Below, piece by piece: positions 10,766 to 22,111 of a stretch of 64,000 nt of DNA; the first letter of the stretch is position 1, and each line of letters opens with the position of its first letter. The position numbers were made by a program, and so were the translations under genes. The notes beneath the pieces were generated by a model, which was not told the DNA's origin, ran no database searches, and was given only the letters and a program-made list of their open reading frames with translations. The DNA comes from Sternotherus odoratus (lineage: Eukaryota; Chordata; Testudines; Kinosternidae). The stretch covers positions 61,971,840-62,035,839 of the forward strand of contig JAVMKO010000002.1 of NCBI GenBank assembly GCA_032164245.1. The letters are read 5' to 3'.

Positions 10766-11726
10766 AGGTAGGGCATTAATATAGATACAAGTGGTGGTAT
10801 GGCTTGGGAAGTTGAACAGGATGCAGGTTGATCTCTCACACTCCTACTGTTTCTATGCAAATAATTTGATCTATTGTATCAGCGCTGAGAGGTCTTTTTT
10901 GACTGTTTAAGGCAGTAAAAAAAGATATATCTGAAGTCTCTCCTATAATCACTTGTGAATTTATGGATTTGGAGTCTTTCCTGGAATCTGACAGAAGCAG
11001 TCGCTCTTCTGTTCTCTGCTACAGCCTTTTCAATTGCCTCACATCAGAATTAGCTGCAGCGAAACTTGCAGGGAGCAAATACTTAATTTGCACGAGTTGC
11101 CACACAACAGTAGGAGCCAAAGATTCTTGTTAGCAAGTGTATGAGAAGAAAAAGTGACTTTCCAGAAAATTTTACACTATCCACAGCTGTATTCACCACA
11201 AAGGCTGTTGCTAGATGCATCTTCTTAATCACTGATATTTACCTATTTTATCTTAAGTTGGGCAAGATGTGCCTGAACTCTTGTAAACAAGTAAACAAAT
11301 ATATATTTTCAATATAGACTGAAGACTCAAGATTCCTATGAAGCGAGATTTCAGTTTTACGATTTCCCCAGTCCCTTGAGGAAAAAAAATCTCACTGAAA
11401 AAAGGCACAGCAGTATTCTTTCCAGGGATGAAACTGCATTTTTAAAATTCACAAACCTGCCATTTGTCTTTTTGCATATGATAAAATTTGATGGAAAGTT
11501 TGTGTTCCTGTTCTTCTAAGTAGGACAACAACCTCCACTGAATTTATCAGATGAATTTAAAGGCCCGGTTTGAAACAAGGAGGACGAAACTTTTGGGGAA
11601 ATCTAGTAGGGCCTGGTTTGTTCCTCTGTTTCCAGGGTATCAATTATCTTTTTAACCACATACTTCAAAAATTCAAGTTGAAAAGTTTACCAGGAATTTC
11701 TTAATCCATTCGCTCTCCTTTTAAAC
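10766..11726. other. Intronic stretch, nothing recognised
   Basis: Low-complexity A runs and AT-rich text without splice-flanked frames or nameable repeats. Confidence 0.4.
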
Positions 11727-11845
11727 CAGTGGTTCTCAACCTTTTCCCCCCTTTTGCAGACTCCTAAACATTTTTGAATGGAGCTGCAGGCCCTTTTGGA
11801 AATCTTCGGCATAGTCTGTGGACTTCCAGAGATTGAAAACCATTG
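11727..11845. mobile_element. Short hAT MITE, cagtggttctcaacc family
   Basis: It starts cagtggttctcaacc and ends with a decayed inverted copy (gattgaaaaccattg). Flanking octamers ttttaaac and ctctgaac agree at 5 of 8 positions, compatible with an old 8-bp duplication. Confidence 0.65.
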
Positions 11846-13842
11846 CTCTGAACAACAGGAGCTGGCATGGAGGCCTACATATGGATTTCTTAGACCTCTG
11901 GAGAGCCTAAGTATGACACGCCTGTCTCTTGCCCCTAACCTAAGGAGGGGAGGTAGACAGAGGAGAGGACTACAGTTCAGGGACAGATGACCATCTCTCC
12001 TATCATACATGGAGAATCTTACCAAAACTATGGCAACTCGATCCAAGTAAGTGTCCTTATTCACAGTGATAAGTTATTTTCTTGGTTTTATTCTTGATTT
12101 AAATTTTGCCTGTAGCTGACTTGTTCATACAACTCTGGCAAAACATAAATGGCAGAAGGCTAAGGAAGAGAAGTCCGCATGGAAGAGGAGACCAGAGGAG
12201 CAGCTTTAATTGGGGCCAGGCAAAGCAAAGTATCCCTGCGGATTCCCTGCCTTTGCTCTTTCAGACTAGATACTGAGGCACAGTCTCTGAGTCAGACTTG
12301 TCTGCCAATTTGCCTCCCACAGGCTTGCACATAACACCAGACTATGACTCCAGGGCCAAACAAAGAAAAGGCACCAAACTGACTCCTCTCTGGTAAGGCA
12401 CAGCAATATCTTGTTAGACTATTCTAAACAGGCAATAACTAGTAATTTAAAGTTAAAATTGGGATTTTTTTGTTTTTGGTAAAAAGTATTTTTACTCAAA
12501 AAGCTGTCTGCTCCCTCTATTAATATACATCACCTGACATGAGCAACAAGGTAGGGTGCATCAGCCTCATTTTAGTTTATAGACAGCCTTTGATCTTTGA
12601 CAAGTGCATGGATCACACATTAGTGAGGGCTCCCAGCCAAATCATCAGCAAACAAAGCTGTTTTCACAAATGATGCATCCAGGTGGTAGACGTGATGCAT
12701 TTCAGTTATGTCTTCTTAGTCCAGGAATAAACTATCAAGTGAAATTTTACTTTGTGTTTATAATTCCAGTATTTTATCAGATCGGGATGTTCAGAGGAAT
12801 TAGGCTCTAACAGCAAAGCTTTATACGATTGTATCCATATGTGAGGAAAACAGATCAAATTAGATGGTATAAACCAGTCCTTTTTCCATTGGCATTATAT
12901 CTTATATTCAGGGCCTCTGTTGGCCTTATATGATGGGAACTGGTTGGGTTTTACAGTGTGGAATACCAGGACATTCTGTATTTGCTGGTCATTTGAAAAG
13001 GATAAGTGCATTCTAGCAGATCAAATCTTAAGTACCAAACTGTTCTATAGTACAATTACATATCAAAAATAATTAGATAAAACTTCCTTAACCTACTCAA
13101 AACAATCCAAGCTAAGAATGTTAACAAAGCATAAAAGGAATTGTACCGATGCAGGAAAGATTCATGATAGCTGGAAAAAAATATTACAAAGTGAAAGATC
13201 TGGAAACAGAAGAGTTAACATTATACAAAGTCTGCATTTCCTGAACTGACCCACAGGCCTCAGAACAATTGGTCAGTTTTGCTGATGAAAATAAAATCTT
13301 ACTTGAAAAAGCTAGAAACCCATAAAACCTTCACACGAGACATTTATTTTCAGCCACAAAAAGCTTAGTTTTATAGCAACTGTTAATCCCATTTTATCTA
13401 CACTTTGTCTTTAAGTTTCCTTGTTTACCAGTATTATGAATAAACAATTATTGGTATAATCCATGCAACAAACTCTATAAAACCTCAAATATTTTCTTCC
13501 TTCTACCCTTCATAATGGAACTCTAAGAGTGAAAGAGCTTACACAGATACACAATTTTATCCTAAAGTCTGAGTGTGAATGAACGGACTGCAGAAATAAG
13601 CCTCCTAAAGGGTGGTGGCTCCTACTCACTCCCTTTGGCCTTGTCTGATGTTAAAAACATGCAATTTTTTTTAGTGTAGATAAGGTCTCCAATTCAAGAT
13701 CTGTGTGGTGGAAAGCATGGGAACAACACTTCACTGCCTGAACACCAGCATGATGCATCCCTCATTAGTTATGGTTACACTGTTTCCTTAATAACAAAAC
13801 AACCTCTTGGAATCCAGTATGCAGCACAGTAACATACAATCA
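11846..13842. other. Intronic stretch, nothing recognised
   Basis: About 2 kb of ordinary AT-rich intron. Near 13620-13690 gccttgtctga...agtgtagataagg may be a decayed MITE. No coding evidence. Confidence 0.4.
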
Positions 13843-14080
13843 AGAATCATAGAAATATAGGGCTGGACAGGACCTCGAGAAGTCAACAACTCCAACCCCC
13901 TGAGCTGAGGCAGGACCAAGTAAAACTAAACTATCCCTGATGGGGGGGTTTGTCTAACCTGTTCACTAAGTGGTATTCCACCACCTCTCTTGGAAACCTA
14001 TTCCAGAGTTTAACTGCCCTTACAGTTAGGAAGTATTTCCTAATATCTAAACTAATGCTCCCTTGTTACAAATCCCATCG
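13843..14080 (-). mobile_element. CR1 LINE 3-prime end
   Basis: On the minus strand the segment ends ctatatttctatgattct, the ATTCTATG-type 3-prime terminus of CR1. Upstream it has the CR1 text equivalent to taggaaatacttcctaactg and a conserved ccagccctatatttc block. It is cut at its 5-prime side by the element at 14081. Confidence 0.8.
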
Positions 14081-15324
14081 CGCTAAATGCCAGGTCACGT
14101 TGGAGCGGGGTTCCATTCCCGACAGGTGAGGAGCTGCAGCTTCTCTCCCCTCTGCTCAGCAGGGGAGAGACGCTGCAGCCACGCCTGCCAGGGACAGAGA
14201 ACTCCCGGGCTGCACTCTGCAGCCTGGGAGTTCTCTGTGGAAGCCGCTGCCGCCGCGCCTCCAGGAGGCAGGGACCACTGTTGCCTGCAGCCCCAGAGTC
14301 CCCTGTCCCAGCAGTCATGGGGCAGCAGCTTCTCTCCCAGCAGGGAAGGGGACTCTGGGGCTGCAGGCACCGGTGGTCCCTGCCCCCAGCAGGTGCGGGG
14401 GCAGCGGCTTCCAGAGAAGCCTGCTGGAAGCCACTGCCCCGTGCCTGCCGGGGACTCCTGCGGGGCGGGGGCAGTGGCTTCCAGGGAAGCCGCAGCCCCC
14501 TGCCTGCTGGGACAGGGGGACTCCGGCAGGCCCAGAGTCCCCCTGTACCGGGGCGGGGTGGAGACAGCGATTTCAAGGGAAGCCTGCTGGAAGCCTCTGC
14601 CCTGCGGCTACCAGGACAGGGGGACTCTGGCAGCCCCGGAATCCCCTGGTCCCAGCAGGCGTGGGCGCTGTGGCTTCCAGGGAAGTCGCAGCTCTGCGCT
14701 TGCCGGGACCAGGGACTCCAGCAGCCCCGGAGTCCCCAGGTCCCGGCAGGCACAAGTGCTGTGGCTTCAAGGGAAGCCCGCCCCGCTGGGACAGGGGGAC
14801 TCTGGCAGCTCCGGAGTCCTCCTGTCCCGGAGGGGGCAGTGGCTTCCAGGGAAGCCGCGGCTCTGTGTTGCCGGGACAGGGGGGGACTCCATGGCTGCCG
14901 GAGTCCCCCTGTCCCAGTGGGGCGGGGCAGCGGCTTCAAAGGAAGCTGTGGCCCCCCGCCTGCCGGGACAGGGGGCTGCAGCCCCAGAGTCTCCTGTCCG
15001 GGCAGGTGCGAAGCCACGACTTCCACAGGGAACTCCCGGGCTGCAGTCTGCAGCCCCGGAGTTCTCTGTCCCAGGCAGGTGGGGGCCGCAGCTTCTCTTC
15101 CCTGCTGGGCAGCGAGGAGAGAAGCCGCAGCCCCTGCCTGCAGTCCTGAGGTCTGTCCCTGCCAGGGGAGGCTGCAGCTTCTTTCCACGCTGCCCAGCAG
15201 GGGAGAGAAACCGTGGCCCCCCCACGTCTGCCAGGGACAGAGAGCAAGGACTTGGGAGCCACGGTATAACCGCATTATAACCGAACTCACATTATAGCAG
15301 GGCACGTTAAATGGGGCTCCACTG
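14081..15324. mobile_element. Tigger-like DNA transposon filled with a palindromic GC-rich minisatellite
   Basis: The right end (cgttaaatggggctccactg followed by TA) resembles Tigger termini. The left end is decayed (cacgttggagcggggttcc). Left and right subterminal blocks are inverted copies (gcagcttctctcccctctg near 14129 against a decayed mate near 15180). The interior has about seven units of ggcttccagggaagccg, spaced 70-100 bp, each with an inner inverted repeat (gggacagggggact and ggagtccccctgtccc). Open frames up to 417 codons run on both strands and do not look like proteins. Confidence 0.65.
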
Positions 15325-15810
15325 TATATATATTTTTATTACAAATATTTCTACTCTAAAAATGATAAATACTATTTTTCAATTTACCTCAATCTCTTTC
15401 TCATGAAAGTACAACTTACAAATGTCGATTTTTTTTGTTATAGAGCTGCACTCAAAAACAAAATGTAAAACTTCAGAGCCTACAAGTCCACTCAGTCCTA
15501 CTTCTTATTCAGCCAGTCGCTAAGACAAACAAGTTTGTTTACATTTACCTGAGATAATGTTGTCCTCTTCTTATTTACAATGTCACCTGAAGATGAGAAC
15601 AGGCATTTGCATGGCACGTTTACAATGCAAATACTTGTAATCAAAAATAAATATAAAAGTGAGCATTGTGCACTTTGTATTGTGTTGAAAATGTAGAAAA
15701 CATCCAAAAATATTTAAATAAGTGGTATTCTAATATTGTTTAACAATGTGATTAATTGTGCAATTAATTTTTTATGCACAATTAATTTTTTTAATAATTT
15801 GATAGCCCTA
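15325..15810. mobile_element. Rearranged non-autonomous hAT derivative
   Basis: The right terminus (ttaataatttgatagccc-ta) matches a reptile hAT terminus, preceded by gtgattaattgtgcaatt. Inside, a transposase tail lies on the minus strand while the terminal block reads on the plus strand, so the element is an internally inverted derivative. The left edge is uncertain where it meets the Tigger-like element. Confidence 0.6.
15498..15608 (-). pseudogene. hAT transposase C-terminal fragment
   Basis: The last 36 codons of this frame include SSSGDIVNKKRTTLSQVNV followed by NKLVCLSDWLNKK and a stop. This is the C-terminal dimerisation region of a hAT transposase (SGDIV-NKKR and VCLSDWL pattern). 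Catalytic residues and the zinc finger are absent, so it is a remnant. Confidence 0.8.
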
Positions 15811-16135
15811 TTAATAATTTGTTCCAGTATCTTTCCAGGTATCAAAGTTAGGCTGACTAGTTTATAATTCCTGATGTCCTCTTTGCTCCCCTTTGTAAAG
15901 ATAGGTGATATGTTTGTCCTTCTTCGGTCCTCAGGGCTGCACCCGCCCACCATGAGTTCTGAAAAATAATTGCTAATGGCTCAAAGATTGCTTCAGCTAG
16001 TTCCTTAAGTACCATATGATGAGTTTCATCAGGTGTTGCCAACTTGAACACATTTAACTTATCTTAGTATTCTTTAACCAGTTCTTTCCCTATTTTGGCT
16101 TGGATTCCTTCTCCTTTATTTATCCCAGCTATCAT
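15811..16135 (-). mobile_element. CR1 LINE fragment, reverse transcriptase N-terminal part
   Basis: Minus-strand translation gives VLKELAEAIFEPLAIIFQNS, then (frameshifted) RRTNISPIFTKGSKEDIRNY and KLVSLTLIPGKILEQIINRA. These match the CR1 motifs for PLA-IF-NS, VPIFKKG-KED-NYRPVSLTS and PGK-LEQII. It is truncated on both sides. Confidence 0.85.
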
Positions 16136-16892
16136 TATTAGCATGGAAAAATTGTATGGATTTACTTTTATTTACATCAACTAAGGGATAGGATTACACA
16201 AGGTGACATACAGGATTGATGTATATAATGAGAGGATGCTTAGGAGCTACAGCTCTGACAGCTGAGAACTAAAGATGATAATGATGTGCTACCAGCACAG
16301 CACCAGAAATGGGCCACCATCTACACTTTTGTTCTTTATAGAATACTGAAATCTCATGGGGTCCATTAATCCCTGACGGCTAGTCATACCACGTGGTTAT
16401 GCTACAGAATACAAAAAAGCCAGAGCCCTGCCATCCAGACCTGCAGTGTCAATTTCCCATATTCGCGGGTGTGCTGGTGGTTCATTTAATACAGAGAGCC
16501 TGATAATAGAGGCTCAGATAAACGAGGGTTCTACTGTACTTCTGTTCTGACTTCAACCGTAAAGCTCACTTACTCCTGCAATCTGGCCTAAAAAAGCTGG
16601 TACGGGGAATAGAATTAATGTCTGTAAGGCATTTTAAATCACTATTGAAAATTAGAGAGCTGGAATTCAAAATCCAGTGCTTTCCCCACTGATTTCAAGA
16701 CAGAAAATGCTCTCTCTCTCTTTTTTTAAACAGTTTGCCTGTTAGCAGATGAGAGAGCATCAGAGTTTTTCTTCTTTAAAAATTTAACTCTAAAAAGAAA
16801 TTAATCTTATAATAGATTATGTTTTTGATAAATGTTGGTTAATTCTGTTTTTTTCAATTTAAGTTTTTCCTTGAAAAAGAACTGCAATCTAC
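16136..16892 (-). other. SPIDR intron with a Tigger-type right end
   Basis: The segment gataaacgagggttctactg ending near 16536 is the right terminus type of a Tigger element. A matching left end was not located. The rest is AT-rich intron close to the donor of the SPIDR exon. Confidence 0.45.
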
Positions 16893-17146
16893 CTCAGCAA
16901 TTTCCTTTTCTTTGCAGAATCTTCTGGAGTCCTCGAGGTCTTATCTGATTGTTTCTTAGGTGTCTGCAGAAGGGCCTGTGCAGATTTTAGCCAGTCACTT
17001 GCAGATCTGCCTGTTGCCTGTGCCAGATCTGCTTCAGAACTTGATTGTAGCTTTTTGCTAAATCCGAAATTAGAAGACTCTGTGTCCAGGCCTTCTTCCA
17101 GGTTTTCACTCTCAGATGAATATTCAGAAATTTCTGTAGAAACTGC
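16893..17146 (-). CDS. SPIDR: SPIDR internal exon, Ser-rich N-terminal region
   Basis: This 254-bp minus-strand exon follows an acceptor (tattttcatatgtccag) and ends at CTGAG|gtagat. Frame 0 gives 84 codons plus two bases: AVSTEISEYSSESENLEEGL at the start, SDWLKSAQALLQTPKKQ in the middle and SRTPEDSAKKRKLL at the end. From memory, mammalian SPIDR has EILEYSSDSE, TPQKP and RTPENSAKKKLLRGG in the same order with nearly equal spacing. SPIDR is a DNA-repair scaffold acting with BLM and RAD51; this part is poorly structured, and the KKRK cluster could serve as a nuclear localisation signal. Exon ends join in phase with 6686-6786. The preceding exon, ending on a full codon, was not found up to 64000. 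Confidence 0.93.
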
Positions 17147-17408
17147 CTGGACATATGAAAATAAGAACACACACAGAGCATCAAGTCTAAACATTCAGTG
17201 GCAGAAGAATACATCTGATTTATTTTTAGGATGTAGGCTTGTCAAGTTGGGGAAAATAGCTGACTCCAACAATCTAAAGATCTCTTTACTGACTATCCAA
17301 CTTGACTGAAATACTGGGTTAAGTCGGCTTTGTTCTAAAGGGACTTAAAAGCTGCCCCTTAGGACTTCTCATTTCCAGCTCAGAGAATGGACACAATTCT
17401 TTTAAGTA
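17147..17408 (-). other. SPIDR intron upstream of the exon
   Basis: Contains the acceptor region of the exon at 16893-17146 and otherwise unremarkable sequence. Confidence 0.5.
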
Positions 17409-17691
17409 CAGTAGACTCTCGATTATCCAGGATGATAGGGAAAAAATAATTCTGGTTAATAAAATCCTGGATAATCACCATCCATAGGAAATATGAGGAG
17501 TGGGGGTTGGTTCACCAGCCATCTTGTACCGGGGGGAAGGAGGTGTTGGTTTACTGTCTGCCCTGCACCCTCATGGGGTTTTCTTGTGTGTGTGATTGGG
17601 GCAGCAGCAAAGCCAGAGCCGGCCCTGTAAATTGCGCGTATTTGTTTTTACATCCTGGTTAATCCAATCCTGGTTAATCGAGAGTCTACTG
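17409..17691. mobile_element. Tigger-type MITE, gattatccagg family, copy 1
   Basis: The element begins cagtagactctcgattatcc and ends with its inverted complement (ggttaatcgagagtctactg). It is flanked by TA on both sides, the mariner/Tigger target duplication. No transposase. Copies at 27158-27453 (same orientation) and 45240-45539 (opposite). Confidence 0.9.
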
Positions 17692-17769
17692 TAATGTTTT
17701 TATACATTGTTATACAAAAATCTCATGGCAGGGGGTGTTGTGGAACATTAAAGCCTGTAACCTTCTACT

Positions 17770-18700
17770 AAAGCTGATTCACGGGCCTTGTCTACATTGA
17801 GGTTTTCCTCAAATTCTCCCATCACTGCTCAGGGACAGCAAGTTGTATGGGCCCATGGTGCCCAGGCTCCAGCAAATTCAGGGCCCAGGGAGCCCAGCTC
17901 CACCAATGTTTGGGGCTGGGTCTTTCCCCCAACCCCACTTGCCACCCTTGTGTGCCTCCCCCGGAGCATTCCTCAGGCCTGTCTGCCAACCCCCCAGAGC
18001 ATCCCTGCCTGTCCTGGGCAGTGGGTGGCTGCCCCCTGGAGCTCTGCACTGCACTCCCTCGCTGGCTGCTGCGACAGCTGGCTACAAGGGAGCAGCACTG
18101 GCGGCAGGCTGAGGCAGCTGCTGCATCTGCAGAGGGAGGGAGAAAGAAGGGGGCGCATGACAGCCCCGCTCCCCCAGCAGGTGACTCCGAGGGCTTATCC
18201 TAGCTGTACCTCCTGAGCAGCAGCAGCAGGTGCTTGGGTAAGTATCGTGCCGGGGAGCCCCCCCCCCCTTCTCCTCCTCCCCAGAGCTCGCTGCTGCCAG
18301 TGGGGAAAGGACTGGGGGAGTCCTCCTCTCTGGTCCCCCATCCCAGCCTGCCTGCTGTACCCCAAACGCCTCATGCCCGGTACAGCTGCATGCCCCATGG
18401 CCCCTACCCTCTGTCCCAGCCCAGAGCCTGCACCCTTATCCCAACCCCCTTCCAGAGTCCACAGTCAGTACCCCAAATCCCCTCCCACACCCACTCCTGC
18501 ACCCCAACCCCCTGTCCCAGCCCAGAGCCTGCATCCAGCACCCTTACTCCCTCCCAGAGCCTGCACCCCTCCAACCTCCCTTCCAGAGCCTTAGGCAGGT
18601 GTGGGGGGGCAGGGCAGGACTTGGACCCGTTCTGGGCACCACCAAAAATTATACAAACCTGCTGCCCCCGGCTCTGCTTTAAGACCGATTACATGATACC
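17770..18700. repeat. GC-rich interspersed repeat with C-rich minisatellite
   Basis: From about 18400 to 18600 a repeated pattern of cccagcccagagcctgcacc and ccaacccc-ctccca resembles, in reverse, the minisatellite at 2930-3410 and the tail of 47507-48118. The left part (17780-18230) is GC-rich, with frames up to 157 codons that look compositional. Probably a DNA-transposon derivative; ends not determined. Confidence 0.5.
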
Positions 18701-18716
18701 ATCGTAAAATTGCTGG

Positions 18717-18825
18717 GGGCTGGTCTACACTAGTAGTCCCTCTCTTGCCAGCAGAGCTATAATAATGCTATTGCAACACTGGGACAGTGTGATAAAAGAA
18801 CGCCTCAGTGTAGACAAGATGGATA
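18717..18825. mobile_element. Short palindromic MITE
   Basis: It starts ggctggtctacactagtag and ends with cctcagtgtagacaag, an imperfect terminal inverted repeat. Related ends occur at 9545, 34783, 42911 and 59500. A Harbinger-type origin is plausible but not demonstrated. Confidence 0.55.
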
Positions 18826-18844
18826 AATGACTCAGAATGATCTT

Positions 18845-18990
18845 CGCAATTATCCGTCTGTTTGGCTCTTTGAGAGTATTCCCCTCACTTTACAGAAGGG
18901 GAACTGAAAAACAGAGTGACTTGCTCAAGGTCAAATTTTCATCAGTTAACAGTGCCCTTGACCACAGAATCTCCCTTCCCCACGGAACCC
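18845..18990 (+). repeat. MIR-like SINE fragment
   Basis: The text cctcactttacagaagggga followed by actgaaaaacagagtgactt and gctcaaggtca matches the conserved MIR region (cattttacagatggggaaactgag, gtgacttgcccaaggtca). Strongly diverged and old. Confidence 0.7.
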
Positions 18991-19784
18991 ACAAGGCAGG
19001 CAAAATCTCCGATGAAGACTTGAAATCATTTGTGCCATCATGATAACTGAGGCTAGTGCCTCCTCTCAAGAAACTAGCAATGTTATCTGTTAACAATTAA
19101 CCTAATTATTTTAAACAGAATATTGTGTTTGTGTATTTTTTAAAAAGATCTCTAAATTTTTTTCCAACACAAGATTAGTGTAAATTATGAGATGTATGGG
19201 GTATGGTTAGTATTCAAAGAATACACATATGCTTTCAAAAAGAAGAGTTGAAAGGACTTAAAAATTACTCAGAGGGAAAAAAGGGCAAAAAAATGCATTT
19301 GATCCCCCGTCCCCCAAAAAGCAGGCTAATATTAAACACAACAGCTATTAACGTAATTTAGAAAAACAGCATATTTTGTTTTGTTTGTTTTTTTTAGGAC
19401 AATGCTTTCCTCCTGGAAACGCAACCAGAAATAAAAAGATTTCACACAGTAATAAATTAGTACACAGCTCTTCATTTTTAGATAACCCTTGGATATATTC
19501 TTTTGCTTTTGGAGAGATATGCGTTTACTGGGATAAATGGTTGTAATACCCATCACATCAAAAACAAACAAAAAAAAGAGCTGCAAACATGAAGGAAAGC
19601 AATTAAACATATTCTTAACTCTAAGGATGTGCTTAAGACCCACTGAATGTAATGGGAGTTAAACAGACACTTAAGTGTTTTCTCCCTGAATTAAGGCAAT
19701 ATTTTTGTTGGAATTTATTACTATACACATATTAAAACTATTAACAAAAATATTTTTCTTGGGAAATGAAGAGTAAGTGAGAAG
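18991..19784. other. AT-rich intron, nothing recognised
   Basis: A- and T-rich text with several homopolymer runs. No splice-flanked frames or nameable repeats. Confidence 0.4.
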
Positions 19785-19813
19785 AGTACTAACATGTATT
19801 GTCACTGAAAGCC
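19785..19813 (+). repeat. 29-bp direct repeat, left copy
   Basis: The 29 bases starting agtactaacatgtattgtca and ending aaagcc are identical to 24275-24303. The left copy abuts the point where minus-strand gag similarity stops. The pair brackets 19814-24274 and could be a long target-site duplication or a trace of another rearrangement. Confidence 0.85.
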
Positions 19814-21600
19814 GGAAAAGGTCTAGTCTCTTGATCTCCTCATTTTTGAGGGTGGAACTAGAATGCCCTTGCTTGTCTCTCTCGTTAGCCGCCGAAACAA
19901 ACAACTAATGACAGCAGGGGCTAGGGCGTGTAAGTATTGGAGCCCCTTGGCAGGGACAAAATACTTTTTCTCAGTTCTCTTGGAAGTGGGCAGGCTTGAG
20001 GACGTGGTTTGCCAGAGGGCTTTGGTAATCTTTAGGACCTCTTCGTACACTGGGAACATGTGCGGGGGTGGATGTAGAGAGCACATTTAACAAAAGTGTC
20101 TGATTGCTCTGCCATCTCTTCCACTCTAGATCTAAGTTAGTGGCCACACTTCGGAGCAGGGCCTGGTGCTCCTTAAAGTTGTCTGGTGGGCTAGCATGAA
20201 TGGGGTCTGCCACAGCCTCATCTGGACAGGATGAGGATGACTGATGCCCTGGGGGAAGACCCGGGGCATCATCCCTCGGGAGGAGGAGTCTCAGGGTGGG
20301 CACCTGTCCCGCCACCTCAGCATCTGCTTGCGCTTCATGCACTGGGTCCGGTGCCGTTTGGTGACTATCCACCACAGCAACCAACAATTGGTGAAACAAG
20401 GGCATTAGCATAACAAGCACACTGCAGGCATTCTGGTAAGGCCATTGAGCTGGCCACGGGCCCTGCTGCCAGGATGGCATCGCTGAGGTGGACGCACCTT
20501 AGGAGTCCAGTCAGGACGGTGCTGTCTCGGCGAGGAGCTGAACTCCCGCTCCGGGCCGAAGGAATCCTCCTCTGGTGACCATGGCAGGGCCGTCGACCCC
20601 TTAATCTGGCAGCTAACAGTCAATATTGGTGACTGGTGCCTCAAGTAGGCAGACCAGTGCCAGGAGCAGGGGGAGCAGCGCTGTGCTGGAAAGAATCCCC
20701 GTGGTCTAGGTGATGGTGATTGCCGGTGTGCAAAGGGTCGGCATGAGGATCACCGGCACTGACCATACAATAACTGGCACTTCCTTCTGGGCAAGTGTCG
20801 ACATGAAGGCAGAGACTGGGAGCACGGTGCCGGCGATCTGTAGAAGCGAATCGGTGACTTGGGCTGATAAGGAGATCAGAAGCATGGCAACAAAGAGCTC
20901 TGCCTCAGCTCCGGAGACCAGCGGCATTCACTTGCCTTCTGGGAGGCTTTCATGGTTGGCTTGGCCTTGTAGGGAGTCTTTGCCAGGTCCAGTAACGCAT
21001 GTGGTGCCAGCTGCGATGCAAGAGTCCTTTCCTCTCTGGGCACTGACTCAGCCATCAGTCTGGGTCCCCCCCCCCCCCCCCATTCCCCAGTGTCAGCGGT
21101 GGATCACTTAGTGCGGTAGCAGGTTCCCTCGGGGAAGTGTCCCTCTGCAACTCTGGCATGGCCAGGCAGCCCAAACAGGGTCCTTTACCCTATGCCCCTT
21201 GATCTGTCCTTCTCAGTGCTGGGTCACGCTTCTTAGAATTCTTCTTGGGCACCGGTGAAGGGGATCAGTGCTGGGTAGAGCCCAGTGCCGGGGGTGCACC
21301 ACAAACTTAGGACCAAATGCTAGGTATTGTGTGTGTCCGGCCAGGATGGCTCTGAGGCTGGGTGGAAAGCAGCCCCCCACTAGCTGGTGTCCTGGAACGA
21401 AAGTTCTTACAGATGCAACACTTTTCTTTGATGCTGGATTCCCCCAGGCACTTCCAGGATTCCCCCAGACAGCTGCCATGTGGGTCACTAACCTGCATAG
21501 GCCTATTACAGTCAGCGCAGGTCTTAAAACCCAGCAACCGGAGCATGCCTTGTCTGGGGCAAAGTCTCCACCAGGACCCTAGCTGACTAACTACAGTACT
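19814..21600 (-). pseudogene. Decayed DIRS-like retrotransposon gag
   Basis: Read on the minus strand in several frames, the region gives a Cys/His-rich N-terminal segment at 21546-21400 (CADCN, DPH, KCLGES, CCIC), a long low-complexity middle, and at 20086-19820 the segment EKKYFVPAKGLQYLHALAPA followed by ANERDKQGH and KRLDLF. I recognise this layout from reptile DIRS-type gag proteins, related to the source of the LAP2-alpha C-terminus. Frameshifts and stops break it throughout. No reverse transcriptase or recombinase was found. Confidence 0.65.
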
Positions 21601-21930
21601 TAACAGTTACTTACTAACTAACTAATCTACAATAAACAAAACTATTTACAACTAGACCACTAATTTGAAAGGGAAAGAAACCACTGACCACTTGCAAGTC
21701 AAGGAAAAGAAGCGCTCTAACCAATCACCACAGGTGGTAAGAAGGAACTGAGAGGGCACAGGGCCGGTGGCGCCTGATATGCTGACACATGAGTGCAGCA
21801 CTCCAGAGGGCACTACAGCCAACCCGACAGATACTACTAGGGCAAAAGTCTCCGACAACTGTGCATGTGGGTGCACACACACCTAGAATGGAATCAACAT
21901 GAGCAGGCACTCAAAGAAGAATAAAGAGTT
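21601..21930 (-). repeat. Retroelement end, copy B
   Basis: Homologous to 1-338: caggtggtaagaaggaactg at 21731, gtgcacacacacctagaa near 21870 and the closing actcaaagaagaat. It lies next to the decayed gag and is probably the 5-prime end of that element read on minus. Similarity to copy A stops near 21925. Confidence 0.7.
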
Positions 21931-22111
21931 TAAAGCTATACATATTTTTCTCTTTAAAGCTTTTTCTTCCCCATTTTGAAAAACGTTCATTGAAACACTA
22001 TGTTGACTTCAACCCCGGATCTTTTACTAAGATCCAGGGAGATAATTCAGTTAAGGTAGGCATTTATTTCAGTCTCAAGGATTAAATTCAGCTTTACACC
22101 TTTGCTTAAAG
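21931..22111. other. Unassigned sequence between retroelement end and hAT
   Basis: AT-rich. It ends with the octamer GCTTAAAG, the left half of the hAT target duplication. Confidence 0.5.

Noticed and set aside
14052..15305. Open frames of 417, 397 and 338 codons overlapping on both strands
   Set aside because: They lie in a GC-rich palindromic tandem array inside a Tigger-like element. Residue content is dominated by Gly, Pro, Ser, Arg and Ala in all frames and repeats with the array, so they are composition artefacts.
16440..16480. Minus-strand tGGGAAATTGACACTG as a SPIDR WEID-type motif
   Set aside because: The surrounding sequence belongs to a Tigger right end and shows no acidic continuation or splice sites.
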